The notes beneath the pieces are model-generated. The model did not search any database. It was not told where the DNA came from and saw only the letters and a list, made by a program, of their open reading frames with translations. A DNA stretch of 64,000 nucleotides from Aeromonas bestiarum (GTDB lineage Bacteria; Pseudomonadota; Gammaproteobacteria; Enterobacterales; Aeromonadaceae), in NCBI RefSeq assembly GCF_000819745.1, contig NZ_CDDA01000041.1, positions 51,074 through 115,073 on the forward strand, given 5' to 3'. The translations under genes were made by a program, and so were the position numbers. This document shows positions 46,230-54,926 of the stretch, piece by piece; the stretch's first letter is position 1; each line of letters opens with the position of its first letter.

Positions 46230-46625
46230 CGGCAGGCATCCTTGAGTGTGCGGTTTTGCATGGCAGGCAGCCTAGCAAAGTTGACCGGCAGGCCCAAGGG
46301 GCAGCCGTGCAGTCTGTGGAAACGATCTGTTTCTCGCCGCATTCGCTCTCAGTAGATCCTCTCCCTGCGCTCAGCTTGATCAGCTGGGTGCCTTTGTTCT
46401 TGATCCATGACCTTGTCCGCGTGAGGCAAGGGGGCCGTCAACTGGCCGTGTGCCTCTGCCCAGAGACACGCCGGCGGATGCCGAAAAGTTCGGGCTGGCG
46501 CACAGGATGGGGCGCCCGGGCTGGGCGGGGGCGGGTCCCTGTGGTTTAATCCTTGCCACTTTCGCGGTAGCGGATCCCGTCTGGTGGGTCGGCTGCCCCC
46601 GCTTTGACAAGATGCAGGTGATCAG
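46230..46625. promoter_or_regulatory. Divergent region between cyaB and the DUF5718 gene
   Basis: No credible gene is present in these 396 bases. They should contain promoters for both genes. I see no recognisable operator or hairpin with confidence. Confidence 0.4.
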
Positions 46626-47471
46626 ATGCAAGTGACAGCAGAGAGCAAATTTATCGGACTCGGGGTGGCGGGCAACTTCGCCGGTCATCTGGAGCAGGCG
46701 GGAGAGGCCTCGGATTTCGTGGCTGTGGTGGTGCGTGACACCAGCGCCCCCAAGGCGCTGTTCCCCTTCTATGTGCCAAGTCATCCGGGCCAGCTCGGTG
46801 TCTTCCCCCTGAGCGAGAAGGCGATCTTCCTGCCAGAGGCGGCGGTCAGCGGTGACGAGAAGGTGCAGATCGAGCCGGAAGTGGCGCTCTGGTGCGAGCT
46901 GGAATACGCAGGCACCCAGGTGGTGGCCATCCATCCCCGCGCCTTTGGGGCCTACAACGACTGCTCCATCCGTCGTCCCAATGCCAAGAAGATCAGCGAG
47001 AAGAAGAACTGGGGGGAAGAGAGCAAGGGGCTGGCGGCCACTCTGCTGCCACTGTCCCATTTCGCAGCCGGCTGCGAGCTCGATGACTATCGCATCGCCT
47101 GTTACCTGGAGCGTGACGGCGAGCTGCACGCTTACGGGGTAGACAGCGCCGCCGTCGATTACAGCTATTTTCATCGACAACTGCTGGACTGGGCCATCGA
47201 CAAGTTCAACCATCAGCAGGACGAGGGCCCGGCGGAGCATATCCAGGGGCTGCTGGCCCAGGCTGGCTACCCGTCCCATGCGCTCATCAGCATAGGGGCC
47301 ACCCGTTATACCCATTTTGGCGAGACCCACTTCCTCAAGCCCGGCGATACGTCCTGCGTGCTGGTCTATCCGGCCAGCCGCTACGGCGAAAGCGATATCC
47401 GCGAAGCCATTCGCACCCGCCAGTTCGGGCCGGATCTGTCTGCCCTGCTGCAGGCGGTCAAGACCCGCTGA
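46626..47471 (+). CDS. DUF5718 family protein
   Basis: The 281-residue soluble product resembles the DUF5718 family and begins VAGNFAGHLEQAGEASDF-like within its first 35 residues. It contains FPFYVPSHPGQLGVFPLS near residue 45, the acidic strand VQIEPEVALWCELEYAG near 80, and CSIRRPNAKKISEKKNWG near 113. The central layout, including IEPEVALWCEL, resembles the metal-coordinating core of fumarylacetoacetate hydrolase-like enzymes, but I cannot establish an activity. The ATG at 46626 lies within GATCAGATGCAAGTG without a strong ribosome binding site. The gene may be followed by ynfA in the same transcript. Confidence 0.75.
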   Translation: MQVTAESKFIGLGVAGNFAGHLEQAGEASDFVAVVVRDTSAPKALFPFYVPSHPGQLGVFPLSEKAIFLPEAAVSGDEKVQIEPEVALWCELEYAGTQVVAIHPRAFGAYNDCSIRRPNAKKISEKKNWGEESKGLAATLLPLSHFAAGCELDDYRIACYLERDGELHAYGVDSAAVDYSYFHRQLLDWAIDKFNHQQDEGPAEHIQGLLAQAGYPSHALISIGATRYTHFGETHFLKPGDTSCVLVYPASRYGESDIREAIRTRQFGPDLSALLQAVKTR

Positions 47472-47606
47472 TGCCATCCCGGCTTCCCCTGCACCCGCGG
47501 GGGAAGCCTGGTCCTCCCGCCATTCAACTCCCTCCTGCTGCGCTTACATAACGTGATGATTTGCTTTAACATTCAGCCAATTTAACGGGGGTGATAGGGG
47601 CGCATC

Positions 47607-47939
47607 ATGGTGGAACTCAAAACGATCGGACTGTTTCTGATCACGGCGGTGGCCGAAATCGTCGGCTGTTATCTGCCCTATCTCTGGCTGACACAGGGCC
47701 GGAGCATCTGGCTGCTGCTGCCCGCGGGCTTGAGTCTGGTGCTGTTTGCCTGGCTGTTGTCACTGCATCCTACCGCCGCCGGTCGCGTCTATGCCGCCTA
47801 TGGTGGCGTCTATATCTTCGTGGCCATCCTCTGGCTCTGGCTGGTGGACGGCATCAGGCCCACGCTGTGGGATCTGGTGGGTTCGCTGGTGGCCCTGCTC
47901 GGCATGGTCATCATCATGTTTGCGCCAAGGCCCGCTTAG
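47607..47939 (+). CDS. ynfA: UPF0060 membrane protein YnfA
   Basis: The 110-residue protein has four hydrophobic segments, matching YnfA, a small inner-membrane protein related to small multidrug-resistance exporters. Recognisable blocks are [17 protein letters not shown] near residues 13-29, [20 protein letters not shown] near 58-80, and [17 protein letters not shown] near 89-106. Some YnfA proteins confer resistance to cationic compounds. The ATG at 47607 is accepted from the family N-terminus. The GNAT gene follows 45 bases later on the same strand. Confidence 0.95.
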   Translation: MVELKTIGLFLITAVAEIVGCYLPYLWLTQGRSIWLLLPAGLSLVLFAWLLSLHPTAAGRVYAAYGGVYIFVAILWLWLVDGIRPTLWDLVGSLVALLGMVIIMFAPRPA

Positions 47940-47984
47940 GGCTCGTGGGTGAGCCGTGTCGGCAATCAGATCAGGAGGAGTGCC

Positions 47985-48494
47985 ATGGTGGTGATCAGAG
48001 CGTGCAATGAACAAGACATAGCCGGTTTGCTGACCCTTTATCGGGAGCTGAGGCCCCATGATCCGCCGCTGGTTGAAGCCGAGGCGGCTCTTGCCGCCTT
48101 GCTGGCCCAATCCCATGTGCGGCTTATCGTCGCCGAGGTAGAGGGTCAGCTTGCCGCCACCTGCCAGCTGGGGCTGATCCCCACGCTCACCAATGGTGGC
48201 CGGCCCTTTGGCATCATAGAGCATGTGATCACGGCGGCCCGCTTTCGGCGCCAGGGGCTGAGCCAGCAAGTGCTTGAGCAGGCGCTGGCCCTCGCCTGGC
48301 AGCAGAATTGCTACAAGGTGATGCTGTTGTCGGGGGAAGGGCGCGAAGCCGCCCACCGTCTGTATGAAAAGCTGGGTTTCAAGGCCGGCATCGAGAAGGG
48401 ATTCGTCATCAAGCAAGCGGATGCCAGGGGTCGGCAGAGCCTCTCCGGTAGGGCTATCCACTCCACTCAACAAGAGTCAGAGCATGAAGATTGA
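47985..48494 (+). CDS. GNAT family N-acetyltransferase
   Basis: The 169-residue product contains a GNAT domain: an N-terminal RACNEQDIAGLLTLYRELRP helix pair, then IIEHVITAARFRRQGLSQQV with the acetyl-CoA pyrophosphate loop FRRQGLSQQ, and the C-terminal AHRLYEKLGFKAG turn. The start at 47985 has a strong AGGAGGAG ribosome binding site. Its 3' end overlaps the start of a second GNAT gene by 11 bases, suggesting coupled translation. Substrate unknown. Confidence 0.88.
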   Translation: MVVIRACNEQDIAGLLTLYRELRPHDPPLVEAEAALAALLAQSHVRLIVAEVEGQLAATCQLGLIPTLTNGGRPFGIIEHVITAARFRRQGLSQQVLEQALALAWQQNCYKVMLLSGEGREAAHRLYEKLGFKAGIEKGFVIKQADARGRQSLSGRAIHSTQQESEHED

Positions 48495-48933
48495 ACAAGC
48501 AAAGACGCAGGATTATCCAACCCTGATCGCCCTCTGGGAAGCCTCGGTGCGCGCCACTCACCACTTTCTGCCAGAGGCTGAGATAGATGCCCTCAAGCCG
48601 CTGATCCTGGAGCACTATTTTGCCGCCGTCGATCTGGTCTGTGGCAGGGATGAGGCCGCTGGCATCGTCGGTTTTTGCGGGGTACACGATGGCAATATCG
48701 AGATGCTGTTTATCGCCCCCGAGGCGAGGGGCTGCGGTGTTGGCCGCCAGCTGGTGGCCCATGCCATCAGCCGCCAAGGAGCGACCCGGGTGGACGTCAA
48801 CGAGCAGAATGGGCAGGCGCTTGGCTTCTACCAGCGCATGGGGTTCGTCGTGACGGGGCGCTCGCCGCTGGATGGCCAGGGCAAACCCTATCCACTGCTG
48901 CATATGGTGCTGGAACGCGTTGAAAAGAGTTGA
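48484..48933 (+). CDS. GNAT family N-acetyltransferase
   Basis: The 149-residue product starts MKIEQAKTQDYPTLIALWEA and carries IEMLFIAPEARGCGVGRQLV near residues 73-92, with the acetyl-CoA loop ARGCGVGRQ, and NGQALGFYQRMGFVVTG near 118. It resembles the YjaB type of acetyltransferase. It overlaps the preceding GNAT gene by 11 bases, so the two are probably expressed together. The substrate is unknown. A bidirectional terminator follows. Confidence 0.88.
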   Translation: MKIEQAKTQDYPTLIALWEASVRATHHFLPEAEIDALKPLILEHYFAAVDLVCGRDEAAGIVGFCGVHDGNIEMLFIAPEARGCGVGRQLVAHAISRQGATRVDVNEQNGQALGFYQRMGFVVTGRSPLDGQGKPYPLLHMVLERVEKS

Positions 48934-48947
48934 TCAATCACACCAAT

Positions 48948-48973
48948 AAAAAACCGCCGAAAGGCGGTTTTTT
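48948..48973. terminator. Bidirectional terminator between the GNAT pair and rhlE
   Basis: AAAAAACCGCC and GGCGGTTTTTT with a GAAA loop form an intrinsic terminator with T runs in both directions, between converging genes. Confidence 0.93.
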
Positions 48974-49004
48974 ATTTTTCAGTGCGGGCGGCTCACGGCT
49001 GGCC

Positions 49005-50408
49005 TTACTCTTCGTTGGAGTTGTCCTGATAGCTGTCGCGCTGGGCTCGGGGCAGGCGGCGCATCGGGGTGAGCCCTGCGTCCACGCCACCGCGATCCTT
49101 CTGGCGCGCCGGCGCCGGTTGCTTGCTGCCATCGGCTTTGGGCTTGCCGGCTCCCGGCTTGCCTTTGCCCTTGGCTGGCGCCTTGGCATTGTGCTTGGCG
49201 TTGGCATGGCCGCGATCCCGCGGCGGGTTTTGTACCGGCTTGCTGCCCGGCAGGGTCTGGCGAGTCGGTTTGCCGCTCGGCTCGTAGCCTGCCAGGATCT
49301 CGCTCGGTATGCTGAGGCCGATCAGGGACTCGATGGCCTTGAGCTGATCCTGTTCATCCTGGCTCACCAGGGAGATGGCTTCGCCGCCACGACCGGCACG
49401 GCCGGTACGGCCGATGCGGTGGATATAATCCTCGGCCACCTGGGGCAACTCGAAGTTGATCACATGGGGCAGTTGATCGATATCGAGACCACGGGCGGCG
49501 ATGTCGGTGGCGACCAGCACCCGTACCTTGCCTTCCCGAAAATCCGCCAGCGCCCGGTTGCGGGCACCCTGGCTCTTGTCACCGTGGATGGCGACGGTAT
49601 TGAGGCCGTCTTTTTCCATCTGGTGGGCGAGGCGGTCGGCGATCTGCTTGGTGCGCACGAACACCAGCACCCGTTGCCAGTTATTGCGGCCGATCATGTG
49701 GGAGAGCAGCTCGCGCTTGCGCTCGCGGTCGACCTTGATGATGCGCTGATTGACCTGCTCGGCCGTGCTGTTGCTCGGGCTCACCTCGATCAGGGTCGGG
49801 CTCTTCAGCAGATCGTCGGCCAGCTCCTTGATCTCGTTGGAGAAGGTGGCAGAGAACAGCAGGGTCTGCCGCTCTTCCGGCAGCGCCTTCATGATGCGGC
49901 GAATGTCGGTGATGAAGCCCATGTCCAGCATGCGATCCGCCTCATCCAGCACCAGCACTTCCAGCTCGGTCAGGGTGAGGGCGCGCTGGGTCAGCAGATC
50001 CAGCAGGCGGCCCGGGGTCGCGACCAGGATGTCGACGCCGAGCTTGATGGCGTCCAGGTTGGGCTTGATGCTGACGCCGCCGTAGGCGATCAGGGTGCGA
50101 AACGGCAGGTGGTGGGCGTACTTGATGATGCTTTCGCCCACCTGGGCGGCAAGCTCACGGGTCGGGGTCAATACCAGGGCACGTACCTGACGACGGCCAC
50201 CACGGCCATGGTTGGCCAGCAGACGGTGCAACATGGGCAGGGTGAAACCGGCCGTTTTGCCTGTGCCTGTCTGGGCGCCGCCCAGCACATCCTGACCTGC
50301 CAGCACGGCCGGAATGGCTTGCTGCTGGATGGGGGTTGGCTGTTCGTAACCCAATTCCTTGACGGCCCGCAGAATATGCGGTGACAGACCCAGTTCGTTA
50401 AATGACAT
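49005..50408 (-). CDS. rhlE: DEAD-box RNA helicase RhlE
   Basis: RhlE is a DEAD-box ATPase involved in ribosome assembly and RNA turnover. The 467-residue product starts [20 protein letters not shown] with the Q motif [14 protein letters not shown]. It has Walker [12 protein letters not shown] near residue 45, the PTRELAAQ motif, [12 protein letters not shown] (DEAD) near 153, SATFS near 190, and the C-terminal helicase motifs [12 protein letters not shown] and [10 protein letters not shown] near 325. The tail from about residue 375 is Lys/Ala/Pro/Gly-rich and low in complexity, as in other RhlE proteins, and probably binds RNA. It has a 217-base leader after the glutathione peroxidase gene. 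Confidence 0.96.
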   Translation of the reverse strand: MSFNELGLSPHILRAVKELGYEQPTPIQQQAIPAVLAGQDVLGGAQTGTGKTAGFTLPMLHRLLANHGRGGRRQVRALVLTPTRELAAQVGESIIKYAHHLPFRTLIAYGGVSIKPNLDAIKLGVDILVATPGRLLDLLTQRALTLTELEVLVLDEADRMLDMGFITDIRRIMKALPEERQTLLFSATFSNEIKELADDLLKSPTLIEVSPSNSTAEQVNQRIIKVDRERKRELLSHMIGRNNWQRVLVFVRTKQIADRLAHQMEKDGLNTVAIHGDKSQGARNRALADFREGKVRVLVATDIAARGLDIDQLPHVINFELPQVAEDYIHRIGRTGRAGRGGEAISLVSQDEQDQLKAIESLIGLSIPSEILAGYEPSGKPTRQTLPGSKPVQNPPRDRGHANAKHNAKAPAKGKGKPGAGKPKADGSKQPAPARQKDRGGVDAGLTPMRRLPRAQRDSYQDNSNEE

Positions 50409-50625
50409 GTTCGAGAGAGACTCCTGAGGTGAGCCTTGGGCTCAACGCGTGACAGACACGCGCTGACGCCTGCTCTGCCACAACATAAGGTGCAGCGGGC
50501 CACCTTGGCAGCCAGCCACAACATAGAAAAGGTAATGGGGGCGTAATATAGCAGATGTGCGACCTGCACGCAGCAGCCGTGTCACTTGCCCGGGCCGGGG
50601 TGCGAGTCTGGTTCCCTGGCGAGGC

Positions 50626-51102
50626 TCAGAGCAGGGCGCTTATTTCGTCCAGCAGGCTCTCTGGCTTGGTCTGGGGGGCGAAACGATCCACCACCTCGCC
50701 GTCACGGTTGATGAGGAACTTGGTGAAGTTCCATTTGACGTTTTCCAGCCCCAGCAGCCCGGGTTTTTGCTGTTTCAGCCAGCGATAGAAGGGGTGGGCG
50801 TGCTCGCCGTTGACCTCGCACTTGGCCATGATGGGGAAGCTCACAGGGTAATCCAGCGAGCAGAAGCGGGCTATCTCGTCCGCATCTCCCGGCTCCTGAT
50901 GGCCGAATTGATCACAGGGAAAGCCGAGGATCACCAGCCCTTTGGGTCCCAGCTGCTGGTAGAGCGCCTCCAGCCCCGTGTATTGGGGGGTAAAACCGCA
51001 GCGGCTGGCCACGTTGACCACCAGGATGACCTGGCCTTGCAGGGCGGTGAGCGAGAGTTCGGAACCATCGAGATGTTGCAGGGTGAGGTCGGGCAAAGAC
51101 AT
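50626..51102 (-). CDS. Glutathione peroxidase (BtuE-like)
   Basis: The 158-residue product is a thioredoxin-fold peroxidase. It contains VVNVASRCGFTPQYTGLEAL, where the cysteine near residue 36 replaces the selenocysteine of animal enzymes, then LGFPCDQFGHQEPGD near 61, with the conserved glutamine of the catalytic tetrad, and NVKWNFTKFLINRDG near 120 with the tryptophan and asparagine. Bacterial homologues reduce lipid or hydrogen peroxide, usually with thioredoxin. The start at 51102 follows AGGAGTG; a longer frame is rejected. No second resolving-cysteine assignment is attempted. Confidence 0.92.
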   Translation of the reverse strand: MSLPDLTLQHLDGSELSLTALQGQVILVVNVASRCGFTPQYTGLEALYQQLGPKGLVILGFPCDQFGHQEPGDADEIARFCSLDYPVSFPIMAKCEVNGEHAHPFYRWLKQQKPGLLGLENVKWNFTKFLINRDGEVVDRFAPQTKPESLLDEISALL

Positions 51103-51412
51103 GGAGCACTCCTGGGAGGATGGGGCCCATTCAGGGCGGTTATCATGCACGTTAACGGGCCAGGGCGTCGGGGGCAAGGGGCACGTGCCCCGTTTGCGCC
51201 ATGGCTCGCATGCGGCATGCTCCCATCCTTTTGGGGAGCCGGATCACAGGGTGACCAGGCCGGTACGATAAAGGGCGCCTTCTGTGGCGGAATAGCGTAT
51301 TGATGGTGGGACTTCTCAGGAGAAGCAATCTGGTTTGTGCCCAGGCCGGGAAGTCGCTAAAAAGCGCCCTCTCTCCACTTATTGTGAGTCACTCTTGGAC
51401 TATCAAGCCGTC
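51103..51412. promoter_or_regulatory. Divergent region between the peroxidase and oxygenase genes
   Basis: The 310-base interval contains no credible gene. It should hold both promoters. No operator is recognised with confidence. Confidence 0.4.
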
Positions 51413-52003
51413 ATGGATGCCATTTACACCCGGGGATGGGTGATAGTGGATGATTTTTTAACCGCCGCCGAGGTGGATGAGCTGAAAGCCTGCCTGCCAG
51501 GGGAGTGGCAACCGGCCGGGATAGGACGCGCCGCGCTGCATCAGGGCAACCCCGACATTCGCCGTGATCAGATCCACTGGCTGGAGCCCGATCTTGGCGC
51601 GCCTGTGGCGGCCTATCTGGCCCGCATGGAATCCCTGCGCCTCGCCGCCAACCGCCTGCTGATGCTGGGGCTGTTCGATTACGAGGCGCATTTTGCCCGC
51701 TATCGCAGCGGGGACTTCTATGCCACCCACCGCGATGCCTTCGCCGGTCGCTCCAACCGCCGACTCACCTCTGTCTTCTATCTCAACAACGACTGGCAAC
51801 CGGGGGCGGGCGGTGTGCTCAGGGTCTACGACAACGACGAGCAGTTGCTGATGGATGTCTCTCCCAAGGGGGGGCGGCTGGTATTGTTCCTGTCGGAGGA
51901 GTTTCCCCACGAGGTGCTGCCCGCCAATCGGGAGCGTTACAGCATAGCCGGCTGGTTTCGGGTCAATGGCAACGGCGTGGGACGGCTGGATCCGCCCCGC
52001 TGA
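51413..52003 (+). CDS. 2-oxoglutarate/Fe(II)-dependent oxygenase
   Basis: The 196-residue product is a 2OG-Fe(II) oxygenase of the prolyl 4-hydroxylase type. The double-stranded beta-helix iron ligands appear as the H-x-D pair in GDFYATHRDAFAG near residue 103, and a distal histidine in LSEEFPHEVLPA near 165, followed by the 2OG-binding arginine in RERYSIAGWFR. LTSVFYLNNDWQPGAGGVLR is the strand preceding the distal ligand. The protein substrate is unknown. The start is uncertain: the ATG at 51413 lacks a clear ribosome binding site, and a TTG at 51395 follows GTGAG with better spacing. Confidence 0.86.
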   Translation: MDAIYTRGWVIVDDFLTAAEVDELKACLPGEWQPAGIGRAALHQGNPDIRRDQIHWLEPDLGAPVAAYLARMESLRLAANRLLMLGLFDYEAHFARYRSGDFYATHRDAFAGRSNRRLTSVFYLNNDWQPGAGGVLRVYDNDEQLLMDVSPKGGRLVLFLSEEFPHEVLPANRERYSIAGWFRVNGNGVGRLDPPR

Positions 52004-52194
52004 CGCCTTTTCGTCCAATTTTTGACACAGGCAGGAATTTTTCAGGCTGTTGTCGGCGGATGGGGCTCCCATCGGCTGACAAGGCTTGATTTCCCTTGCT
52101 ACACTGGCCCGCACTTGGCTTCGTCCGGTTTTTCAGTACGGTTGGATTATCAGATGGTCATGACGAGGCCGCTTTTCCCAAGGGATCACATCTA

Positions 52195-53184
52195 ATGAAG
52201 AACATGCATGTCTTGCTGCTGTGCGGCGGCGGTGGCTCAGAACACGAAGTCTCTCTGCGCAGCGCCAATTTCCTCGAGCAACAACTCGGTTTCCTGCCTG
52301 GCGTCGAGGTGACCCGGGTCGAGATGTTCGCCGATCGCTGGCTCTCTGCCGACGGCCGCGAGTGCAAGCTGGGGCTGGACAAGCTGCTCTCGTTTGACAG
52401 CGTGGCCCGTCCGGTGGACTACGTGGTGCCCTGCATCCACGGCTACCCGGGTGAGACCGGCGATCTGCAATCCTTCCTCGAGCTGGCGGGCCTGCCTTAT
52501 CTCGGTTGCGATGCCGAGGCGAGCAAGATCTGCTTCAACAAGATCAGCACCAAGCTGTGGCTCTCCGCCATCGGCATTCCCAACACCCCCTATCTGTTCC
52601 TGACCGAACAGAACGACGCCGCCCTGACCGAGGCAAAAGCCGCCCTGGCCAAGTGGGGCAAGGTCTTCATCAAGGCCGCCTCCCAGGGCTCCTCCGTGGG
52701 CTGCTACTCCGCCAGCAACGAAGCCGACCTGGTGCAGGGGATCAAGGATGCCTTCGGTTACTCCGAGCAGGTGTTGATCGAAAAAGCGGTCAAGCCCCGC
52801 GAGCTGGAAGTGGCTGTCTACCAGTACGGTGACGAGCTGATTGCCACCTATCCTGGCGAGATCTGCGTGCCGCAGGACAAGTTCTACACCTATGAAGAGA
52901 AGTACAGCAGCGCCAGCCACACGGCGACCAGCCTCAAGGCCGAAGGCCTGACCCAGGCGCAGGCCGATGCGATCCACGAGTATGCCCTCAAGGCGTTCCG
53001 TCAGCTCAAACTGACCCACCTGTCGCGCATCGACTTCTTCCTGACCGAAGAGGGCGAGATCCTGCTGAACGAGATCAATACCTTCCCCGGCATGACCTCC
53101 ATCTCCATGTTCCCGAAACTGCTGGAGCATCACGGCCACAGCTTCGCCCGCTACCTCGAGCAGATCCTGCGCAAGCCCGCCTGA
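52195..53184 (+). CDS. ddlA: D-alanine--D-alanine ligase
   Basis: Ddl joins two D-alanines for peptidoglycan precursor synthesis, upstream of MurF. The 329-residue product begins MKNMHVLLLCGGGGSEHEVS with the conserved GGxSxEHEVS loop, then CIHGYPGETGDLQSFLELAG near residue 80. The ATP-grasp core contains KAASQGSSVGCY near 160 and YEEKYSSASHTATSL near 240, and the catalytic and metal-binding residues lie in HLSRIDFFLTEEGEILLNEI and NTFPGMTSISMFPKL. The start at 52195 is preceded by AAGGGAT; a longer frame overlaps the upstream interval. The gene is monocistronic with a palindromic terminator, and its separation from the mur/fts cluster fits the DdlA rather than the DdlB position. Confidence 0.96.
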   Translation: MKNMHVLLLCGGGGSEHEVSLRSANFLEQQLGFLPGVEVTRVEMFADRWLSADGRECKLGLDKLLSFDSVARPVDYVVPCIHGYPGETGDLQSFLELAGLPYLGCDAEASKICFNKISTKLWLSAIGIPNTPYLFLTEQNDAALTEAKAALAKWGKVFIKAASQGSSVGCYSASNEADLVQGIKDAFGYSEQVLIEKAVKPRELEVAVYQYGDELIATYPGEICVPQDKFYTYEEKYSSASHTATSLKAEGLTQAQADAIHEYALKAFRQLKLTHLSRIDFFLTEEGEILLNEINTFPGMTSISMFPKLLEHHGHSFARYLEQILRKPA

Positions 53185-53197
53185 CGGTTTGCCGAAA

Positions 53198-53231
53198 ACA
53201 ACAGAGGGGCCCGCGGGCCCCTCTGTTGTTG
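53198..53231. terminator. Bidirectional terminator between ddlA and the VOC gene
   Basis: A perfect 15-base-pair hairpin with the arm ACAACAGAGGGGCCC and a two-base loop lies between converging genes. It is followed by GTTGTTGTTG, an imperfect T tract. Confidence 0.85.
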
Positions 53232-53249
53232 TTGTTGCGATTGGCGATG

Positions 53250-53663
53250 TCACATGGATTCAGGGGTGAACAGCCAGATGTGCGCCCCTTGTGGATCTGC
53301 AATCAGGGCCATGCGCCCGACCCCCGGGATATTCATGGCGGGCACCACCAGGGTGCCGCCGTGCTGATTGACCCTGAGCACCCTGGCATCCACGTCATCC
53401 ACTGCGATATAGGTCGCCCAGTGGGGCGGCACGTCGGCCATTTCGGGATTGCCCCGGGTGGCTTGCACGCCGGCGATTGGCCTGCCATTGGCAACCAGCA
53501 TGGGGTAGTTGCCGCCTTCCATCGCCATGGTCTGGCTCTCCCAGCCGAGCACCTCAGTGTAGAAACGGATCCCGGCTTCGGCGTCGGGGAGATAGAGCTC
53601 GTGCCAGGTGAAGGTAGTGCCTTCGGCCAGGGCGTGCTCGCGGGCAATGTCTTGTTCTGCCAT
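53250..53663 (-). CDS. VOC (glyoxalase/bleomycin resistance) family protein
   Basis: The 137-residue product has two vicinal-oxygen-chelate modules, FTWHELYLPDAEAGIRFYTE near residues 18-37 and VAGVQATR-type strands through PPHWATYIAVDDVDARVLRV near 80. The metal-binding residue pattern H-x-E in TWHEL is visible. The family includes glyoxalases, dioxygenases and antibiotic-binding proteins; no specific activity can be assigned. The start at 53663 is preceded by AGGAGG with suitable spacing. It is monocistronic and converges with ddlA. Confidence 0.86.
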   Translation of the reverse strand: MAEQDIAREHALAEGTTFTWHELYLPDAEAGIRFYTEVLGWESQTMAMEGGNYPMLVANGRPIAGVQATRGNPEMADVPPHWATYIAVDDVDARVLRVNQHGGTLVVPAMNIPGVGRMALIADPQGAHIWLFTPESM

Positions 53664-53828
53664 CGTCGTCCTCCTGTGCCCCATGCGTGGGTGCATGGGT
53701 TGACGACCAAGTATAGAGAGGCGTGGTGCCCCGGCTTGCCCCGGATGGGGGGCCTTGCTGCGCGGCGGACGGCTCGTTACAATCTGCCCCCTTTTTTCCC
53801 GCAACGTGCACCGCCAGAGCCGCGCCCC

Positions 53829-54611
53829 ATGAAGCCAATCCCAGATCACGCCGTCAATCGCCTGCGCGTATGGCGCAAGAGCATCTCCACCCGTCCTTTT
53901 CTCGCCCGTGGTGGCACAGTGCCACGCTGCGAGGCGTGCCAGCTGCGCCGCGACTGGTGCGCCTGCGAATGGCGCCCCGAGCTCAAGGCCGAGGCCGGCT
54001 TCTGCCTGCTGATGTATGACAGCGAGCCGATGAAGCCTTCCAACACGGGCCGTCTCATTGCCGACGTCCTGCCGGATACCACCTGGGCCTTCCTCTGGAA
54101 GCGCACCCAGCCTCACCCCGAGTTGTTGGCACTGCTGGCGGATCCTGCCTGGCAGCCCTATGTGGTCTTTCCCGCCTGCGAGAAAAACCCGGCGCGCGTG
54201 ACCGAACGGGTCACGCTCGCCCCCGGCAAGAAGCCACTCTTCATCCTGCTGGACGGCACCTGGCCCGAGGCGCGCAAGATGTTCAACATGAGCCCCTATC
54301 TGGATGGCTTCCCCGTGCTGGCGGTCAAGCCGGATGCGCTCTCCACCTATGGCATGCGGGTCGCCAACTGCGACGAACACCTCTGCACCGCCGAAGTGGC
54401 GGCCTGCGTGCTGGAGGTGGCCGGCGAGCTGCAGGCAGGCCGGGCGTTGCAGCTCTGGTTCAATCTGTTCAGCCGCCGCTATATGGCCGGTCGCGTAAGC
54501 CGGGCGCCCGGTGAGGATGAAGTGCAACTGCAACAGGCGCTGGCGGCGCTCAAGCTGGGTGTTGTTGACCCCATATGCGCTGAGGCAGAGGGGAGCATGT
54601 TGCCGCTCTGA
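53829..54611 (+). CDS. tapT: tRNA-uridine aminocarboxypropyltransferase (DTW domain)
   Basis: TapT (YfiP) adds a 3-amino-3-carboxypropyl group from S-adenosylmethionine to U47 of tRNAs (acp3U). The 260-residue product has the N-terminal cysteine cluster CEACQLRRDWCAC near residues 36-48 and the defining DTW region, here LLDGTWPEARKMF near 140, followed by CTAEVAACVLEVAG near 190. The ATG at 53829 starts MKPIPDHAVNRLRVW; a longer frame exists upstream but has no family support. The C-terminal residues (LAALKLGVVDPICAEAEGSM) are unusual. Just downstream lies a second, slightly different copy of the preceding 3' segment with a different tail (54622-54750), so the present C-terminus may be a replacement. 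Confidence 0.9.
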   Translation: MKPIPDHAVNRLRVWRKSISTRPFLARGGTVPRCEACQLRRDWCACEWRPELKAEAGFCLLMYDSEPMKPSNTGRLIADVLPDTTWAFLWKRTQPHPELLALLADPAWQPYVVFPACEKNPARVTERVTLAPGKKPLFILLDGTWPEARKMFNMSPYLDGFPVLAVKPDALSTYGMRVANCDEHLCTAEVAACVLEVAGELQAGRALQLWFNLFSRRYMAGRVSRAPGEDEVQLQQALAALKLGVVDPICAEAEGSMLPL

Positions 54612-54621
54612 TTTAATCCAG

Positions 54622-54750
54622 TTCAGCCGCCGCTATATGGCCGGTCGGGTAAGCCGGGCACCCGGTGAGGATGAAGTGCAACTGCAACAGGCGCTGGCGG
54701 CGATAAAGGAAGACATACTCGCTGAGGCGTTGGCCGATAGCGCCGCCTAA
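54622..54750 (+). pseudogene. Duplicated 3' fragment of tapT with an alternative tail
   Basis: Bases 54622-54702 repeat bases 54468-54548 of tapT with only two differences in 81, both at third codon positions, at an offset of 154 bases. The copied frame reads FSRRYMAGRVSRAPGEDEVQ and continues LQQALAA, then diverges to IKEDILAEALADSAA and a stop at 54750, whereas the intact gene continues LKLGVVDPIC. The copy has no start and is out of frame with tapT. The alternative tail reads like a normal protein end, so it may be the ancestral C-terminus left behind when the gene's end was replaced. Confidence 0.82.
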
Positions 54751-54926
54751 TGGGGGAAAGGGACTGACGAGGAGAGACCAACAAGACTGATGAAAATCAG
54801 GAATCAATTGGCTGCCATCGTTTCGTTAGCCTCATGAGCGAGAGCCCGCTAGGATAGCGACCAGCTTGACTCATTCAGGTTCCTGGCGCGGGGGCGGCGG
54901 GCACCGCAATCACACGAGGTCTATGG

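Noticed and set aside
53226..53828. Long 5' extension of the tapT frame
   Set aside because: It covers the VOC gene on the opposite strand and has no family resemblance; TapT homologues begin near the ATG at 53829.
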